Positions 21,486 through 34,000 of a stretch of DNA of 64,000 bases are shown piece by piece (positions within the stretch are counted from its first letter, which is position 1; each line of letters starts with the position of its first letter). The notes under the pieces are model-generated. The model saw only the letters and a list, made by a program, of their open reading frames with translations. It did not search any database and was not told the DNA's origin. Both the position numbers and the translations under genes were made by a program. Source of the stretch: Pisolithus tinctorius (taxonomy: Eukaryota; Basidiomycota; Agaricomycetes; Boletales; Pisolithaceae); the NCBI GenBank assembly GCA_024663395.1, contig JANFAH010000002.1, positions 930,001 to 994,000 of the forward strand, given 5' to 3'.

Positions 21486-23131
21486 CCAGCACTCCTCAGA
21501 GAAGTTCCAGGGTATGTTTTTTTGTGTGAGGTGGGTCAAGGGGATGATGATGTCCAAGTAGTTGTAGATGAAGTGTCAGTAGAAGTTGGCGAAGCCTAGG
21601 AAGGACTGAATGTCCTTGACCTTCTGGGGTTCGGGCCAGTCACAGACAGCTTTGATCTTTTCACCAGACATGCTGAGGCCAGTCGGTGAAAGGCAGTAGC
21701 CTAGGTATTCTACTGACTCAGAGTGGAACTCACATTTTTCCGGTTTGGCATACAGGCCATGTTTCCAGAGTTGGTGCAGAACCTCTTTAACATGCTGCCG
21801 GTGCGAGTTCTCATCATTGGAGTAGATGAGTATGTCATCCAGGTAGACCATGACACACATGTCTAGGAGGTTGGCAAACACTGTGTTGACGAAGTGTTGG
21901 AATGCTGCTGGGGCATTGGACAGGCTGAAAGGCATAACAAGCCATTCAAAGGACCCATACCGAGTGCAGAAGGTGGTCTTCCATTCATCACCATCGGTGA
22001 CCTGGACCAGGTGATTTGCATGTCTGAGGTCGATTTTGGTGTAAACCTTGGCCCAGGATGGTGAGTCCAGGAGGTCAGTGATGAGGGGGAGTGGGTATCA
22101 GTCCTTTTTAGTAATTTTCTTCAAGCCCCGGAAGTCAACACAAAGCTGAAGGGAGCCATCCTTCTTCTTGACAAAGAGGACTGGTGCTCTGTGGGGGGAA
22201 GAGGTCGGTCGGATGAACCTGGTAGCCAGATGCTCATCTAGGAAGGCCTGGAGAGCTTCGAGCTCTACTGGTGACAGGGAGTAGATAGGGCCAAGTGGTG
22301 GTGATGAGTCTCCTTCCAGCTCAATCTTGAGATCGTGTTCTTGGTGGGGTGCTAGGGTAGTGGCTTTGGATTTACTGAACACATCAGCATACTCATGGTA
22401 CTCTGGTGGAATGCCAGAGAGGTTCGGTGTGTCTTCTACTTTTGAAGACCGAAGGGAGGTGAGAGCCGAAGGGTGGAGCTGGAGGCTGAACTGAGAAGAC
22501 CCTTTGAGTTTGCATGCCTGGACATAGGCTGTGGCATTGATGAAGGCAATAGGTGGGCAAGTCAAGCCCAGTGCAACCGGTTTCTCTAATTGCAGTGTCA
22601 GATGCTCATTGGAGCCAAGGGTGGTTGTGCCGGGAGCCGAAGGCTCGGGGTCAGGGGGTGACATTGGGGGGTCTGGCACTCGTTGTACAGGCATCTGGAA
22701 TCTAATACTGCTCGAGACCCAGTCAATTGATGGATTGTGTTGGGTGAGCCAGTTGTATCCTAAGACTGCCTTGCACTTGGAGTCCAGCAGGGTTGCATAG
22801 AGGGTGACTGGGGTTGGATCACCAGAGGGAAAAATGAAGACAAGGTCTGCTGCCTGGGTGATGACTGAGTTGGATGTGCTGTCAAACAGCCAAACCTGGA
22901 CTGGCGGGATGGAGTAAAGGGGAACAGAGATTTTATTTGCAAACTTTGTGTCTATAAAACAGTGTGTAGAGCTGGAGTTGACAAGTACCGGGAATGCTGG
23001 CTCGTTGTAGGATGCTAGAGAAATGGTAGGCATAAGACTATTCAGGTTACAAAGAGCAGATGTGTTGAGCTTAACCTCTGAGAGCACACCACTGGAGTCA
23101 ATGCAGTCCTCGGGGTGTGCGAGGTTCTGAG
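21486..23131 (-). pseudogene. Gyp-I pol, N-terminal part (protease, reverse transcriptase)
   Basis: A continuous minus-strand frame. The protease region reads PVLVNSSSTHCFID, so the catalytic DSG has become NSS (G-to-A changes, that is C-to-T on the other strand). The RT follows with FVKKKDGSLQLCVDFR, the palm and the YLDD active site (VMVYLDDILIYS), and the thumb (YLGYCLSPTGLSM). TGA codons at 22098 and 21576 replace the Arg of the KKDRYPLP and NFYRHFI types. The frame ends at FSEEC where G copy 2 is inserted. Inactive. Confidence 0.9.
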
Positions 23132-25228
23132 GACTGCCAACTATTTTTTTGCCTTGGTGGAGGCCTTCAGTGTGGCTTCCAGAGCTGCCGCAGCTGCTCT
23201 AGCTTTGGCCACCTTCTTGGGGCATTCCTTGGCTACGTGACCATCTCCTCCACAGAACATGCAGAGCTTTAGGTCGAAACGTCGCTTTTGCTTGGCAGTG
23301 TCAAGTTTGGGCCTACTCCGACCAACTCCGACGCTATATAAGGTCTAGAGAAGGGTTCGGAAGCAAGTCCGACACAGAGGAACAGAACTCTGACTAGCAG
23401 AGTGGTGGCAGGAACGAAGTCTGCCAAGGTAAGGGCAGAGCAGAGTGAGGGCATTGGGTTTAGCTCATGCACTACCCCCTTGCACGATCTCAGCCCTCGT
23501 ATTTCAGAGAGAGAGTACAGATAGAGAGTCAGAGATAACTCCGACAGGCAGAAGATGGAATCAGAGGGAGTAGGAACTAAGTTGATATTCATACTGAAGA
23601 ACAGTGGAGTACAGTACATTCTTTTATACTGCTACAGAGGTACAGTAATTGGAATCGGAACTGACATATGGAGACTCATAAATGTTCAAGTAAAATTTCC
23701 TGGACGATGAATGAAGGGTAGATGGAGGACATACGACGGGTAACACAGAACATCCAAAAAAGGAAACAGTCCAGGGCTGGACCATGCAGTGAGTGCGCTG
23801 CAGAGTACCTGACTATGAAGGTAGTCACATGACCCCTCAGAGGACAGACTGCTCGGTCTGGTAGGAGAGCAACACAAGTCTGACAACAGTCAGAGCGGAG
23901 ATGGTTTGCAACCAACAGAAGTTGGGTGGAGTTGGTGCAGAGTGAGTGAATGACTGGCAGAGTAGGGTGTGGAGTGAGTAAGGGCTTAGTTTGAACGCAT
24001 GGTTATGACAGGCAGCCATTAACTTTCTGTCCTTGCTGAGTTTGTTGCTGGCTGTTTCGGGCTTTGAAGACCTGGCATCAGTACTGCCAGTCTTTGGTGT
24101 AGTGGGGGACTGGGAGGTGTTGGATGCCAAGGTTTTCCCTTTGTCAGTGTTTGAGTCTCTATTGCTGGTCTTTGATGAGTTCTGGTTACCAGAAGACCAG
24201 TTCTGGCATTGGACCTCCTCGCATTGTTCCCAGTAGTGGGCATCTATGTCCTGAGCTAGACAGCGAAGGTCTTCAAGGGTGCGGGGTTTGCCTATCTGGC
24301 TTATCTCGTCTTTGATTCAGTCAGGGAGACCGGCATAGAAGAAGTGGCAGAGAGCCCCATCGCCATATCCCTGGACCTGGGTAGCTAGCCTATTGAACTC
24401 GACCATGTATTTATTGATGTGGTGGGTTTCTTTCATGGTTAGGTGGTCGAGCTGGTTCTCGGCTTCTGCTACCAGGTCATGGGGACCGAAGGTCGACTGG
24501 AGTTCTATGTCAAACTTGCACCAGCTGTCCATCCACAGGGGTGGGTCCTCAGGTTTGCCAGTGAGAAGAAGGTCTGGCTCAAATCATTCAAGCACCATTC
24601 CCTTGAGGTAGGATTGAGTGAAGGTTACCTTTTGGCGGTCATTGCAGAAGGTTTGGGGTTTGTTCTGGAAAGTTAACTCGCACTGGATGAGGAACTGTCA
24701 GAGCTTCTTTGGGTCAGTGCCGTCGAAGGTGTCTGGCTCTCGGACCTTGGCTGATCCTGAGCTTCCTTTGGTGTCTCGGCAGGGAGACCAGGCAAGGGAC
24801 TGTACAGCCCTGGCGAGGCTGTCTAAGACCCTTAGCTGTAGGTTTCCTTCAGTTTCCTCATGTTCACCTTCCTTGGGATTAGGCCCGAAAGGATCATTGT
24901 TGTTATCATTGTCATCATCACTGGAGTGATGGTCAGAGTCGTCCAGGTCATCATCACCATCACCTCTGGGGTTGCCAAAGGGAGTGGGAGGCCAATGACC
25001 AGCTGGTGTTGGTGTACCTCGATCGTTGGAAGCCAGTGTAGTACTGGAACAATGGGCTGAAAATCCTTGGAACTGCTGCATGATTGCAGAAGTCCAGCAG
25101 TGACTGGCGAGGGAGCTGAGGGCTGACTGGTGGCGGGGGTCATCTGAGGTTTCAGGTTGAGTTGGTCTTGAGGCAGAGGCGGATTCTATAGCACGGTCTG
25201 CTCGAGCTTGGGTGTGGGTTCTGGTCAT
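23132..25228 (-). pseudogene. Gyp-I gag
   Basis: ATG at 25228 begins MTRTHTQARADRA. The protein runs through an acidic Asp/Asn-rich stretch and a capsid-type domain (QCELTFQNKPQTF, LKGMVLEWFEPDLL, HHINKYMVEFNRLA) to a CCHC zinc knuckle (CMFCGGDGHVAKEC, near 23220-23270) and a Lys/Ala-rich tail. It is interrupted by a solo LTR at 23299-24010. In-frame TGA codons at 24698 and 24317 again sit at Arg positions. Gag would form the particle; the knuckle binds the RNA. Confidence 0.85.
23299..24010 (-). repeat. Solo LTR in Gyp-I gag
   Basis: A 712-bp LTR, TGTCATAACC..AAACTTGACA on the minus strand, flanked by a perfect 5-bp target duplication (GGCAG at 23294-23298 and 24011-24015, plus strand). It holds the GATATTC-type self-priming signature (near 23583), so it belongs to another chromovirus family related to Gyp-A, Gyp-F and Gyp-I. 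Confidence 0.92.
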
Positions 25229-25254
25229 GGGTGGTGAGTGACTTGCACAAGTGG

Positions 25255-25267
25255 CAGTCTGAATATC
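25255..25267 (-). promoter_or_regulatory. Gyp-I self-priming primer binding site
   Basis: On the minus strand GATATTCAGACTG lies 1 nt downstream of the LTR end. It is perfectly complementary over 13 nt to CAGTCTGAATATC within the LTR (25458-25470). Confidence 0.7.
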
Positions 25268-25268
25268 C

Positions 25269-25488
25269 TGTTATGTTCATGACTAGGTCAGGGGTCGAAG
25301 GCCAAGTGCCGAGCACTGGGTGCAACAACCCTTGGTCTTAGCTTGTGCACTAGACCCTTGCACAAGCTGGGTTGAAGTCAGAGAGAGCCAAGGGGGTCAG
25401 GGGCAAAAGCCAAGAGTTGTTTTGGGCTTAAGCTAGGAACAGAGGGTGAACTAGTTTGATATTCAGACTGAGGAACTAAGTACAACGT
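25269..25488 (-). repeat. Gyp-I 5' LTR, 3' part
   Basis: About 220 bp matching 12997-13216, ending in TAACA before the primer site. It is cut at 25488 by the left LTR of Gyp-C; the missing LTR part is not found in the window. Confidence 0.85.
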
Positions 25489-26142
25489 TGTGAGGAATCT
25501 GCATTCCCTGGATGCATAAGCCCCTATCATTAACCATTCCATGACTGCTGTTATGTCTGCTCCCCTCTTGTGTTCACCATTGTCCATGTGCTACCTTCCC
25601 ATGCCCTCACTCCCTCTTGTGCAGTGCTATACCTGTGGCTGCTGTGCTCCGGTTGTTGTTTTTCCTCAGACTCTTTCTCTTATCATGGTCTCTATTCCTC
25701 AGTACTTGTAGTATACCCTCGGCCTCTGTTTTGGCCTGTCTTCTGTGTATGTGCTGTCACGCGGCTTTCCTTTACCATTCCCTGTCTTACTTAGGTTCCG
25801 GGTTTGCCTGGACTATAAAGCCCTGTACTTAAGTACAGAATGATACCTTTTGGCACTCGGAAGGTCACCATGAGTTTCTTTTCCACTTTGTCTACACTGC
25901 ATGACTCGCATTCCACTGCACACGAACTACATATACTGCTCGCACTGCTCGCATCGCCAGTACTACTCCACAGACCATGCCATGCATGTCACCAAACACT
26001 ACTGCTACGAAGTGCTGGGTCTCACCTTCTAGTCCCAACAGTCCAGAATCCCTTGGGATGAACAATTTGTTCCCTTCATTTTTTATTGTTGTTATCTAAG
26101 CCATCTAGCTCGTATTATACAGCTACTTGGACTTTTCCTACA
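25489..26142 (+). repeat. Gyp-C 5' LTR
   Basis: 654 bp from TGTGAGGAATC to TTTTCCTACA. It carries a TATA-like TATAAAG at about 25814. It is inserted in the Gyp-I 5' LTR directly after TACAACGT. Confidence 0.7.
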
Positions 26143-26144
26143 AC

Positions 26145-26161
26145 TGGAGCCCACTGTGAGG
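26145..26161 (+). promoter_or_regulatory. Gyp-C tRNA-type primer binding site
   Basis: TGGAGCCCACTGTGAGG begins 2 nt after the LTR. TGG at its start would pair with the CCA end of a tRNA. The same 17-mer, with two or fewer changes, follows the LTRs of Gyp-D and Gyp-E. Confidence 0.7.
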
Positions 26162-27787
26162 GATTCTGCTGTCGCTTCCAGAAGGTCGCTCAGGTGCACC
26201 GCCAAACACACTGAACTAGAAAATTTACACCTGCACTTTCGCAATCTCAACCTGTCAGAAGACTCTGACATTTTCCGCCCTGTTTCACCCATAACACCAG
26301 ATCATGCACAATTACCTGCTGACATTCCATGGGTACTACCCATGATCACTCCTCCTGATATCTTGGCAGATCAGATATCCATTGCATCGGATCACCTAGA
26401 TCTCACTGCCCCTGATTTTCCCAGTGGCTTTATCCACTTGACTCCCCCAAGGCCCAAAACCCTGCCATCACCTTTAACACCCATCACATCATCTGATTCA
26501 TCATCACCAACACCCTCTTTTTCCTGTCTCTTTGACACCTCTGAATCTATACCCAGACTCTCAGTTCCATCCGCCACACTGCCGTGACCACTCACTCGGT
26601 TGCAGACCACCCATCAGCCAATTAGTAACCCACCAACACTTCTGCCAGCTCGCTCATGCACTATACCAATTGCTTCGCACCCACAACCAATACCCATTCC
26701 ACCCATTACCAATCTGGCACTGCCACCACAGGCTAACCCACCAATGGCTAATCCTCAGTTTCAGATGCCGCTCCGCAGTACACAAAACTCACCTAAATTT
26801 AGTGGAGATTCTCCCACACAGCTTCCGCGCTACCTCGAAGACATTGACTTCCTCAGTACTCTCACTGCTCTTGATGACCATGGCAAGATCAGAGCTGCAA
26901 TCTGCTACACTGACCTCGAAGAAGCTGAGGTCTGGCAAATGCTTCCAGAAGCCACTCCCATGGCCGGTGACTGGGATGCCTTCATAGTTGCTGTTAAGGG
27001 TTTGTACCCTGGCTGCGAGGGTGATGACCACTATTGCCATGCAGATCTGCAGTATCTCGTCGAAGAATATCAGTCAAAGCCTATGTGGAACCAGGATGAC
27101 CTCAGAGAATACCAGCAGAAATTCGCTAAGATTTCTGCCCTGCTCATTAAAACTAAAAAGCTTGCAGAGACAGAACGGGACTCCATGTTCCTGAATGGCT
27201 TCCTGAGGGCCATTGCAGATCATATTTGTCATCGACTCTCTATAGTCCACACCGACCTCCACCCTGATGACCCATACCCACTCGCAGAACTTGTCAAAGC
27301 CACCAAGTTCCTTCTGATGGGAACCACTCTCTGTAGTGTGGTACCGACAATGGGTACTGTGGCCTCGCCAGGTGCACCTCCCTCGTCGGCTTACATGCTG
27401 CAGGTGCCACCTGCTGGTACTGTCGTTAAACAGGAATACAACTTCCAGATGCAGCCTCTGCTGCAGCAACACAGACCCAGCTGCAGTTTCTGTGCAGACC
27501 CCAACCACTGGACAAGGATGTGTGCACTCGTTGAATTTTATATCCGCACCGGTAAGATCACGAGAGGTCCAGACAACTGTCTCTATCTGGTGGATGGGAG
27601 CCAAATCCCACATTTCCCTGAATGTAACTCACTGAGAGAGGCTGTTGACCACATCATGGCTGACAGAGACCAGGCCAGCGCACGTGCTGCGACTCCTGCT
27701 GCTCCACACAAGGCACCGCTAACCTCTTCTGTGTTGCTCATCCTGAAGTTGACATGCAGTTGGAGATCCAGCCTTCTGCCTTCTTAA
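26162..27787 (+). pseudogene. Gyp-C gag
   Basis: One frame from the primer site with a TGA at 26585 (an Arg-like position). It has a Pro/Ser/Thr-rich N-terminus, a capsid-type domain from PKFSGDSPTQLPRYLEDI to HPDDPYPLAELVKATKFLL (about 26795-27315), and a CCHC-like segment CSFCADPNHWTRMC (about 27483-27525). The frame ends at 27787 and overlaps the pol frame by 34 nt in the -1 register. No clear initiator ATG lies near the start of the frame. Confidence 0.8.
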
Positions 27788-30423
27788 ACACCATCCAAGA
27801 TGCCAATGAACCTGTCGCAGACTTAGCCGACCCTGACTTCCAAGCATATGTTGCTCAAGCTTGGGCTACCTACCAAGTGGATAAAGGTAACAAGGGAGCG
27901 GTCATTCCCCATGGAAAGAAAGCCTGCTTTGATGGAGTTGAAATCACTGCTCGACCCATGGCACATCCTGCCAACCCTCCACAAGTCAACCCACATGCAG
28001 CCACTGTTGAAGAGGAAATCATTTCCCCTGGTGTTCAAAGTTCATGTGCCGCTCGCCAGGCATCCAAGCCCTCTACACCTGCACCAATGTCCACTGCTGC
28101 AAAACCATATGTTCCTCCAACTAGTCCAGCTCCAACGCCTGTGCGCAAGGATCCTGTTCCCACAGCAACTGTTCTGTCGCAGACACTGTACCCAGCAGCT
28201 TGCAATCAAAACCAGTATCATTACTCGTTCCCTCTCAAAGATGAAGCCACGCCCAAGCATATCATGGAGCGTGTACTCGAAACCAGCGTTGCCATGCCAG
28301 TCAAAGAATTATTTGCAGTAGCCCCAGAGTTTCGCAAACAGTTCAGAGACATTGCCATGGCAAAACATGTCACCACAAGGTTTTTGAATATCAATGATCC
28401 ACCAAGCAGTTGGGGAGAGCCTACTAAAACATCCTGTTTCCTATTTAGCCGCTGTTATCCATTCCTCAGTCCTACAGTATCATCACTAGCCTTCACTTCA
28501 ACAAACTTCCCTTCACCTGCAGCACCCATACCGCAGAACATACCCACCAGAATACCTTCGCCTGCCTTCGCTTTCCTCTCTTCCACTCAGACAATACTAA
28601 ACCCCTCTGCTATAGCTGCACTCGGCAGCGTTTATCAACTAGATCCCGCAGTTTGCACTCTTGTTTACAAGCCAGTTGCCAAGAAGGTTCGGACAGTACC
28701 TGCCCCGATGACAGAAGAATACCACATCGTGTGCAGCCTGCCTGATGACCCATTCGCTGGTCTCCAACCACTTCCAACCCATCCACCAGACTTCACTCTG
28801 GGCATCCACTTCACTGCTGAACAGGCTGCAGAACTTGACCTCAATCCTGCAGATTGGCTTTGGCCAGAAGAACTTAAACTCATAACTTGGCTCGTTTCAG
28901 TCCATGAGCTCGCATTCACTTGGGACATTACAGAGCACGGACACCTAGACGAATGCTATTTTCTGCCAGTAAAGATTCCTACAATTCCACACATGCCTTG
29001 GGTCCAATGCAACATCCCTATCCTGAACACGATACATGCCCAAGTCATAGACATGATTAAAGATTGCATCAAGTCCAGCATGTATGAACCTTCTACAGTG
29101 GCTTATTGCACCCACTGGTTCTGCATAGTAAAGAAAGATGGAAAGTCTCTTCGCCTTGTGCATGACATACAGCCCCTGAATGCAGTGACCATCTGCAATG
29201 CATCTGTTCCACCCTTCATAGAACATCTCACAGAATCCTTTGCTGGATATGTGGTGTATGTGATGATGGACCTCTACTTCGGGTATGACCAGTGCACACT
29301 CCACATCGATTCCCATGACCTCACCACCTTCGGTACCCCCCTCAGACCGCATTGGCTTACCACTCTGCTGCAAGGTCATGCGAATGCAGTACAGGTATAC
29401 CAGGGAGATACTGCATTTGTTCTCCAGGATGAGATCCTGCGTCATACCCTGCCCTTCATAGATGATGTCCCCATAAAATCTGAGACCACCCACGATCAGC
29501 ATGCAGATGGCTCCTATGAGACTATCCCAGAGAATCCTGGGATTCAGAAGTTTATCTGGAATCATTGTATAGTTGTTAACCGTATCCTTCAGCATTTGCA
29601 GAATGTCAGAGCCACTGTCTCGGCAAAGAAGTTCATGCTAGCCACTCTGTCCACTGTGATTGTTGGCCACAAGTGCACCTTTGAAGGTCACATTCCTGAA
29701 GAAAGCAAAGTGCAGAAGATCCACAACTGGCCTGAGTGCCACAACCTGACACAGGTCTGCAGTTTCCTCAGTGTCTGTGGAGTGCTACACATCTTCATCA
29801 AAGATTTTGCCAAGATTGCATGGCTGCTAGTCGCGCTCACGTGGAAAGATGTACCATTCACATGGGACAAACCGCAATGCACTGCCATGCAACGACTCAA
29901 GGATGACATTGTAAAGTCCCCTGCACTCCGAAGGATTGACTACAAGTGTGGTCACAAAGTAATTTTAGCAGTTGACACATCGGTCATCGCAGTTGGCTAC
30001 ATCCTCTACCAGCTTGGCAAAGATGGCAGACAGTACCCAAGTCGCTTCAGATCCATCACCCTCAATGAAGTGGAAAGCCATTACTCCCAGGCCAAGCTTG
30101 AGTTGTACGGTCTCTTCTGCGCATTGTGTGCGGTACATGTATACATCTTCGGTCTCACTAACTTCTCTGTGGAGGTAGATGTGAAGTATATTAAGGGCAT
30201 GATAAATAACCCAGATCTGCAGCCTAACGTGATGATCAATCGCTGGATCGCTGGCATCCTCCTTTTCTTGTTCAAACTCGTCCACATTCCTGTGGACAGG
30301 CATGCCAGCCCTGATGGCTTGTCCTGCCATCTGCAGTCAGAGCTCGACCCGCCTGAGGATGACGACCATGAGGATTGGCTGGACCATTTTTACTCTTTCA
30401 CTACACAGGTTGCCAATGACCGC
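27754..30423 (+). pseudogene. Gyp-C pol, protease-RT-RNase H part
   Basis: The frame opens at ATG 27754. A Pro-rich linker leads into a region with PVKELFAVAPEFRKQF, typical of the protease-proximal part of this gypsy group. The RT keeps FCIVKKDGKSLRLVHDIQP, a DLYFGYDQ palm strand and FIDD in place of YxDD. Thumb and connection follow (VVNRILQHLQNV, IVGHKCTFEG, FIKDFAKIAWLL), then RNase H (VILAVDTSVIAVGYIL; LNEVESHYSQAKLELYGLF). The core RT motif between PLRPHWLTTLLQ and QGDTAF is unusual, so activity is doubtful. The frame is cut at codon DR by Gyp-D. Integrase is at 37522. Confidence 0.85.
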
Positions 30424-30887
30424 TGTAGGGAACGAGTTCGAGTTCCCTAGGAGAATCCGTCTTGGTCAGGAGTTTAGGGGTGGAAGGACTTGTTTTTATT
30501 TCTTGCCTTTGTTTTTGTGTTTGTACCCCTGGACTTGGTGACGAGCAGCCATGTCGCTGACTAAGCGCGTGTGCTGTGTTCGCGCGAGTTCAGTTTACCA
30601 TAACAACCAATCCATGTCACAGGCCCTCAGTAGTAGGGTGATTTAGTCTCGCATTTCGGCGAGTTTTCGAGGTTAGATTTATTACTTTGGGGAGTACCCA
30701 AAGGGCCAGGAGGACTGGCAAGAGCTATTAGACAGACAGAGTTAAGTATTCCATTTGAGTTCGCAATTTTTACATTTTTACTACACTTCTTTCTCCAGAG
30801 AGAACCTCCCTTTTGGGTCGAGCACAATATACTCGCCCATTACTGACTATTACCATTATAGGTTCATCTATTTTACCTATTCCTACA
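30424..30887 (+). repeat. Gyp-D left LTR
   Basis: 464 bp, starting TGTAGG and ending CCTACA (6-bp terminal inverted repeat). By eye it matches the right LTR base for base. Confidence 0.95.
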
Positions 30888-30889
30888 TC

Positions 30890-30906
30890 TGGAGCCCACC
30901 GCGAGG
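30890..30906 (+). promoter_or_regulatory. Gyp-D tRNA-type primer binding site
   Basis: TGGAGCCCACCGCGAGG, 2 nt after the left LTR. It differs from the Gyp-C site only at two C/T positions. Confidence 0.75.
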
Positions 30907-31065
30907 GGGGTTCTGTCCATTTTGGGGAAAGAAGTCACCGTTTTATCACCAAACAAAGTCTTTGCTGGGTTGAGTTGGACAAGCTAAGTATTCAGAGTCT
31001 TGATTCTAGCTACCATCTACTCTCAGGAATTCAGGAAATTTTCAGAGTTATTTTTCGAGCAGCAA

Positions 31066-34000
31066 ATGTCAAGCAAGTGTCGAAGTCGAAGATCCCTCGA
31101 GCCGAGAAGCAAGTCCGAAGGGAAACTAATAGTCGAATTTTTGCGAAGAAGCCGTGAGAACGCGCCGAGAGAGCTCGAGGGAATGCCACCGAGGCACTCG
31201 AGGGATGCACCATGGTTCTCAGGGTGCGCGTCTGACCTTTTTAGGTATTTCGAAGAGGTTCGAAGTCTTTGCGAGCGCGAGAATTGCTTCGATGACCAAG
31301 AATGGGCGAAATGGGTTTGCTGGTATGCAAGCAGCGAAGTCTCGGACTCATGGTGTGAATTCGTCGAAGATCACCTGAGTTGGCCCGAATTCGTGGTAGC
31401 CATTGCGCGTTTGTATCCTGGGTCCCGGAAAATGGATCAACAGTACTCGAGGAATGACCTTTACAGCCTCGTTGACAGCCGAGCAAGAAGAGAAATTCGT
31501 ACAGAGGAAGAACTGATGAACTACAGACTGTATTTTCTAGATTTAGCAACGTTTCTACGGGTTTCGAAGCAACTCGAGGCTGACGAGCTCGAAGACCTCT
31601 ATGTACAAGGCTTCGACAAGGAATTCCGGCGCGAAATTATTCGGAAAATGCGACGCGACGATCGACGGCGACACTCGGACGATCCATGGCCCATGGAGCA
31701 GGTAACATACACAGCAACACGACTACTACACAAAGGATTTCGCTCGGAGCGAGCACGAACAAGCGCGGGAGACTACTATGAGCCACGAAGTGACCCAGAA
31801 TCGAGTTCAGACAAGCAACATCTATCTACGAAGTGTTTTCTGCCTACAGCTACACATGACTCACTGACGAACAATGTACAGGGATCTACAGAGTTATCAA
31901 GGTACATAGAGTGCGAGAAAGTACCGAAGTTAGTTTCGACAAGTCGCACGCAGCCACACAGCCCACTGGAGAAGACAAGTAGTGAGGACCGAAGCCCTGG
32001 CAGGCTCGTCGAAGCAGCCGCAGTAACCTGTTTTGAGACGGGAGAGTCTTCCTTGAGTACAAACAGAATACTGACTACTGAGTTACAGGAAGCAGTAGAA
32101 CTCGAGCGAGTCGAACCTGCATTGGTGGAGGAACCACTCACAATGAAAGTCCCATTCGAATTCGAAGCGAATTACAACACTCAAAGGGGTTTTTCTTTTT
32201 GTTCGTATCGAGCTTCTCTGATGGCTACTGGTGTGTCACTACAGGAGTCCTACCTAAGAGGTCGAGGTAATGAAAGGAGCGGCCTCGGAATTCCTGCAGT
32301 CAGCAGAAATATGCATCAGTTAACCAATGACCCATTCAGGTCAAAGATTCCGCTCGAATTCAAAGCCGAAAGGCTCGAAGAACACCCGAAGCCCACAGGA
32401 GTTGAAGTCGAAGGGCTCGAAATACTCACAGGCAGTCCCGAAACAGATAGGTTGGCATACGAAGAGGTCATTGACTCACACAGAGCGCCGCAGCACATGA
32501 ATCACATCAAGTCGAAGGTTATTGTGAGAAGAATTCGGGTCGAGGAGCCATCGAGGCTCGTCATACGAAGGAAGCCACCAGAAGAAATTTTGCGAATCGA
32601 AATGTTGAAGCACGCGGCGAGGATAGATGCCCTCGCACTCGAAACATTCCGTGGCCACACAGTATCAGCAATAAATGTTTTATTCGAGGATTCGTCGAGC
32701 GAATCGACGCGCGCACTCGGTGTTAGGACTTGCGCAGAAAGTCCTGCGATGTTGACTAAGCGGAGTCACGTGACCGCTCTGCGCGTCGTGGCCACGCGCA
32801 CACAAGTAGTACTACACACTGACGACGCTAGTGTTATAGGCCAGCTACGCAAGATCGCAGCGATCGAAGGTTACGAAGAATGGGGCGAGAAAGGTACCGT
32901 ATGGAAACTACCACGACTACGAGCGACAGCGACGGTGACAAGAGCGACGACATCAACACGAGCGCGAGCGGGGACGACGACAGCGCTGGACTCGGAGCGA
33001 CAGCCATGCGAGGCTGGAACAGCCATCTTGTGGAGACAAGGCGCGATGAGCGCTGGTACCGGGCTCGACAGCTCGAAGGTTCATTTCGATTTCGAAACGC
33101 CTTACTTACATCGTCAGTATTCTAGGGAAGCCGGCTATCTACAACGAACAGCGAAGATCGCGATACAAGGAACGAAGACGACGGTTAGACTTGGCGCGGA
33201 TCAACAGCCGCGCGGGAGTGGAAGTGCCATTCGATGGGAATGGGGCACGAGGAGCGCAGACATGGAGCTCGACGGCTCATCGGTTTGTTTAGAATTCGAA
33301 ACGTTTTACTTACATCTACGCTATTCTAGGGATTACAAGAGTACGCGACGAAAAGCGACTGACATCCGAGGAACTGCAGTACTAAGAACGATGACAATGA
33401 CGACACTCGGCACAGATCGAAGATTGCGCGAGGCTAAAACAGCCGTTCGATGGGGACAAGGCGCTATGAGCGCGGGTACTGGGCCCGACGGCCCAAGGTT
33501 TCGTTTACATTCCATAGCGTATTACTTACAAATACTTTATTCTAGGGAAAACGGCTATACACAACGACGTACGAGCGACATCCAGACAATCGGAATGCAA
33601 GGAACAACAACAACTAGACTTACCGCAGATCAAAGCCCCTACGAGACCAGAGGAGCCGTCCGATGGAAACAGGGCGCAACGAGCACAGATATTGAGCATT
33701 ACGGCCCAGAGTTTTGTTTCGATTTCATAGCAGTCTACTTACAGCTATCCTACTCTAGAGAAAACGGATGTACGCAACGAGGAGCGCGAGCAACGACAAC
33801 AAGAGTGACAGCGACGTCAACAACGTTCAACACCGACCGAAGGCCATACGAAGCAAGAACGGCCACCCGGTGGACTTGGAGCGTGGCAGAGGCCGATGCT
33901 GAGCTCGAGAGCTCAAGGTTTTATTTTGATTTCGTAGCATTGTACTTACAACTATTCTACTCTAGGAAGAGCGAGAGGCACCTACGACGAAGTGGAATCG

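Larger units (their letters stand above)
12997..25488 (-). mobile_element. Gyp-I, minus-oriented Ty3 chromovirus, nested and internally inverted
   Basis: The outer ends are a 3' LTR (12997-13481) and a 5' LTR fragment (25269-25488), both minus-oriented. From the right the internal region reads gag, zinc knuckle, protease and RT on the minus strand. A G element insertion follows. After that, RNase H, integrase and chromodomain read on the plus strand, and the C-terminal half of the antisense ORF on the minus strand. A second G copy then leads to the N-terminal half of the antisense ORF on the plus strand. Reversing 15925-19634 restores one continuous element. Other insertions are a solo LTR in gag (23299-24010), a solo LTR in RNase H (16093-16993), and Gyp-C in the 5' LTR. 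Confidence 0.85.

Noticed and set aside
27754..27787. Programmed -1 frameshift between Gyp-C gag and pol
   Set aside because: The 34-nt overlap is in the right register, but I see no slippery heptamer of the X-XXY-YYZ type in it, and the element is inactive.
32880..33125. Alternative frame in the Gyp-D repeats encoding an acidic Ser/Asp/Thr peptide
   Set aside because: All three frames are fairly open in these CGA-rich repeats. The 1763-codon frame is the only one continuous with Gag and with the ERG26-like segment.
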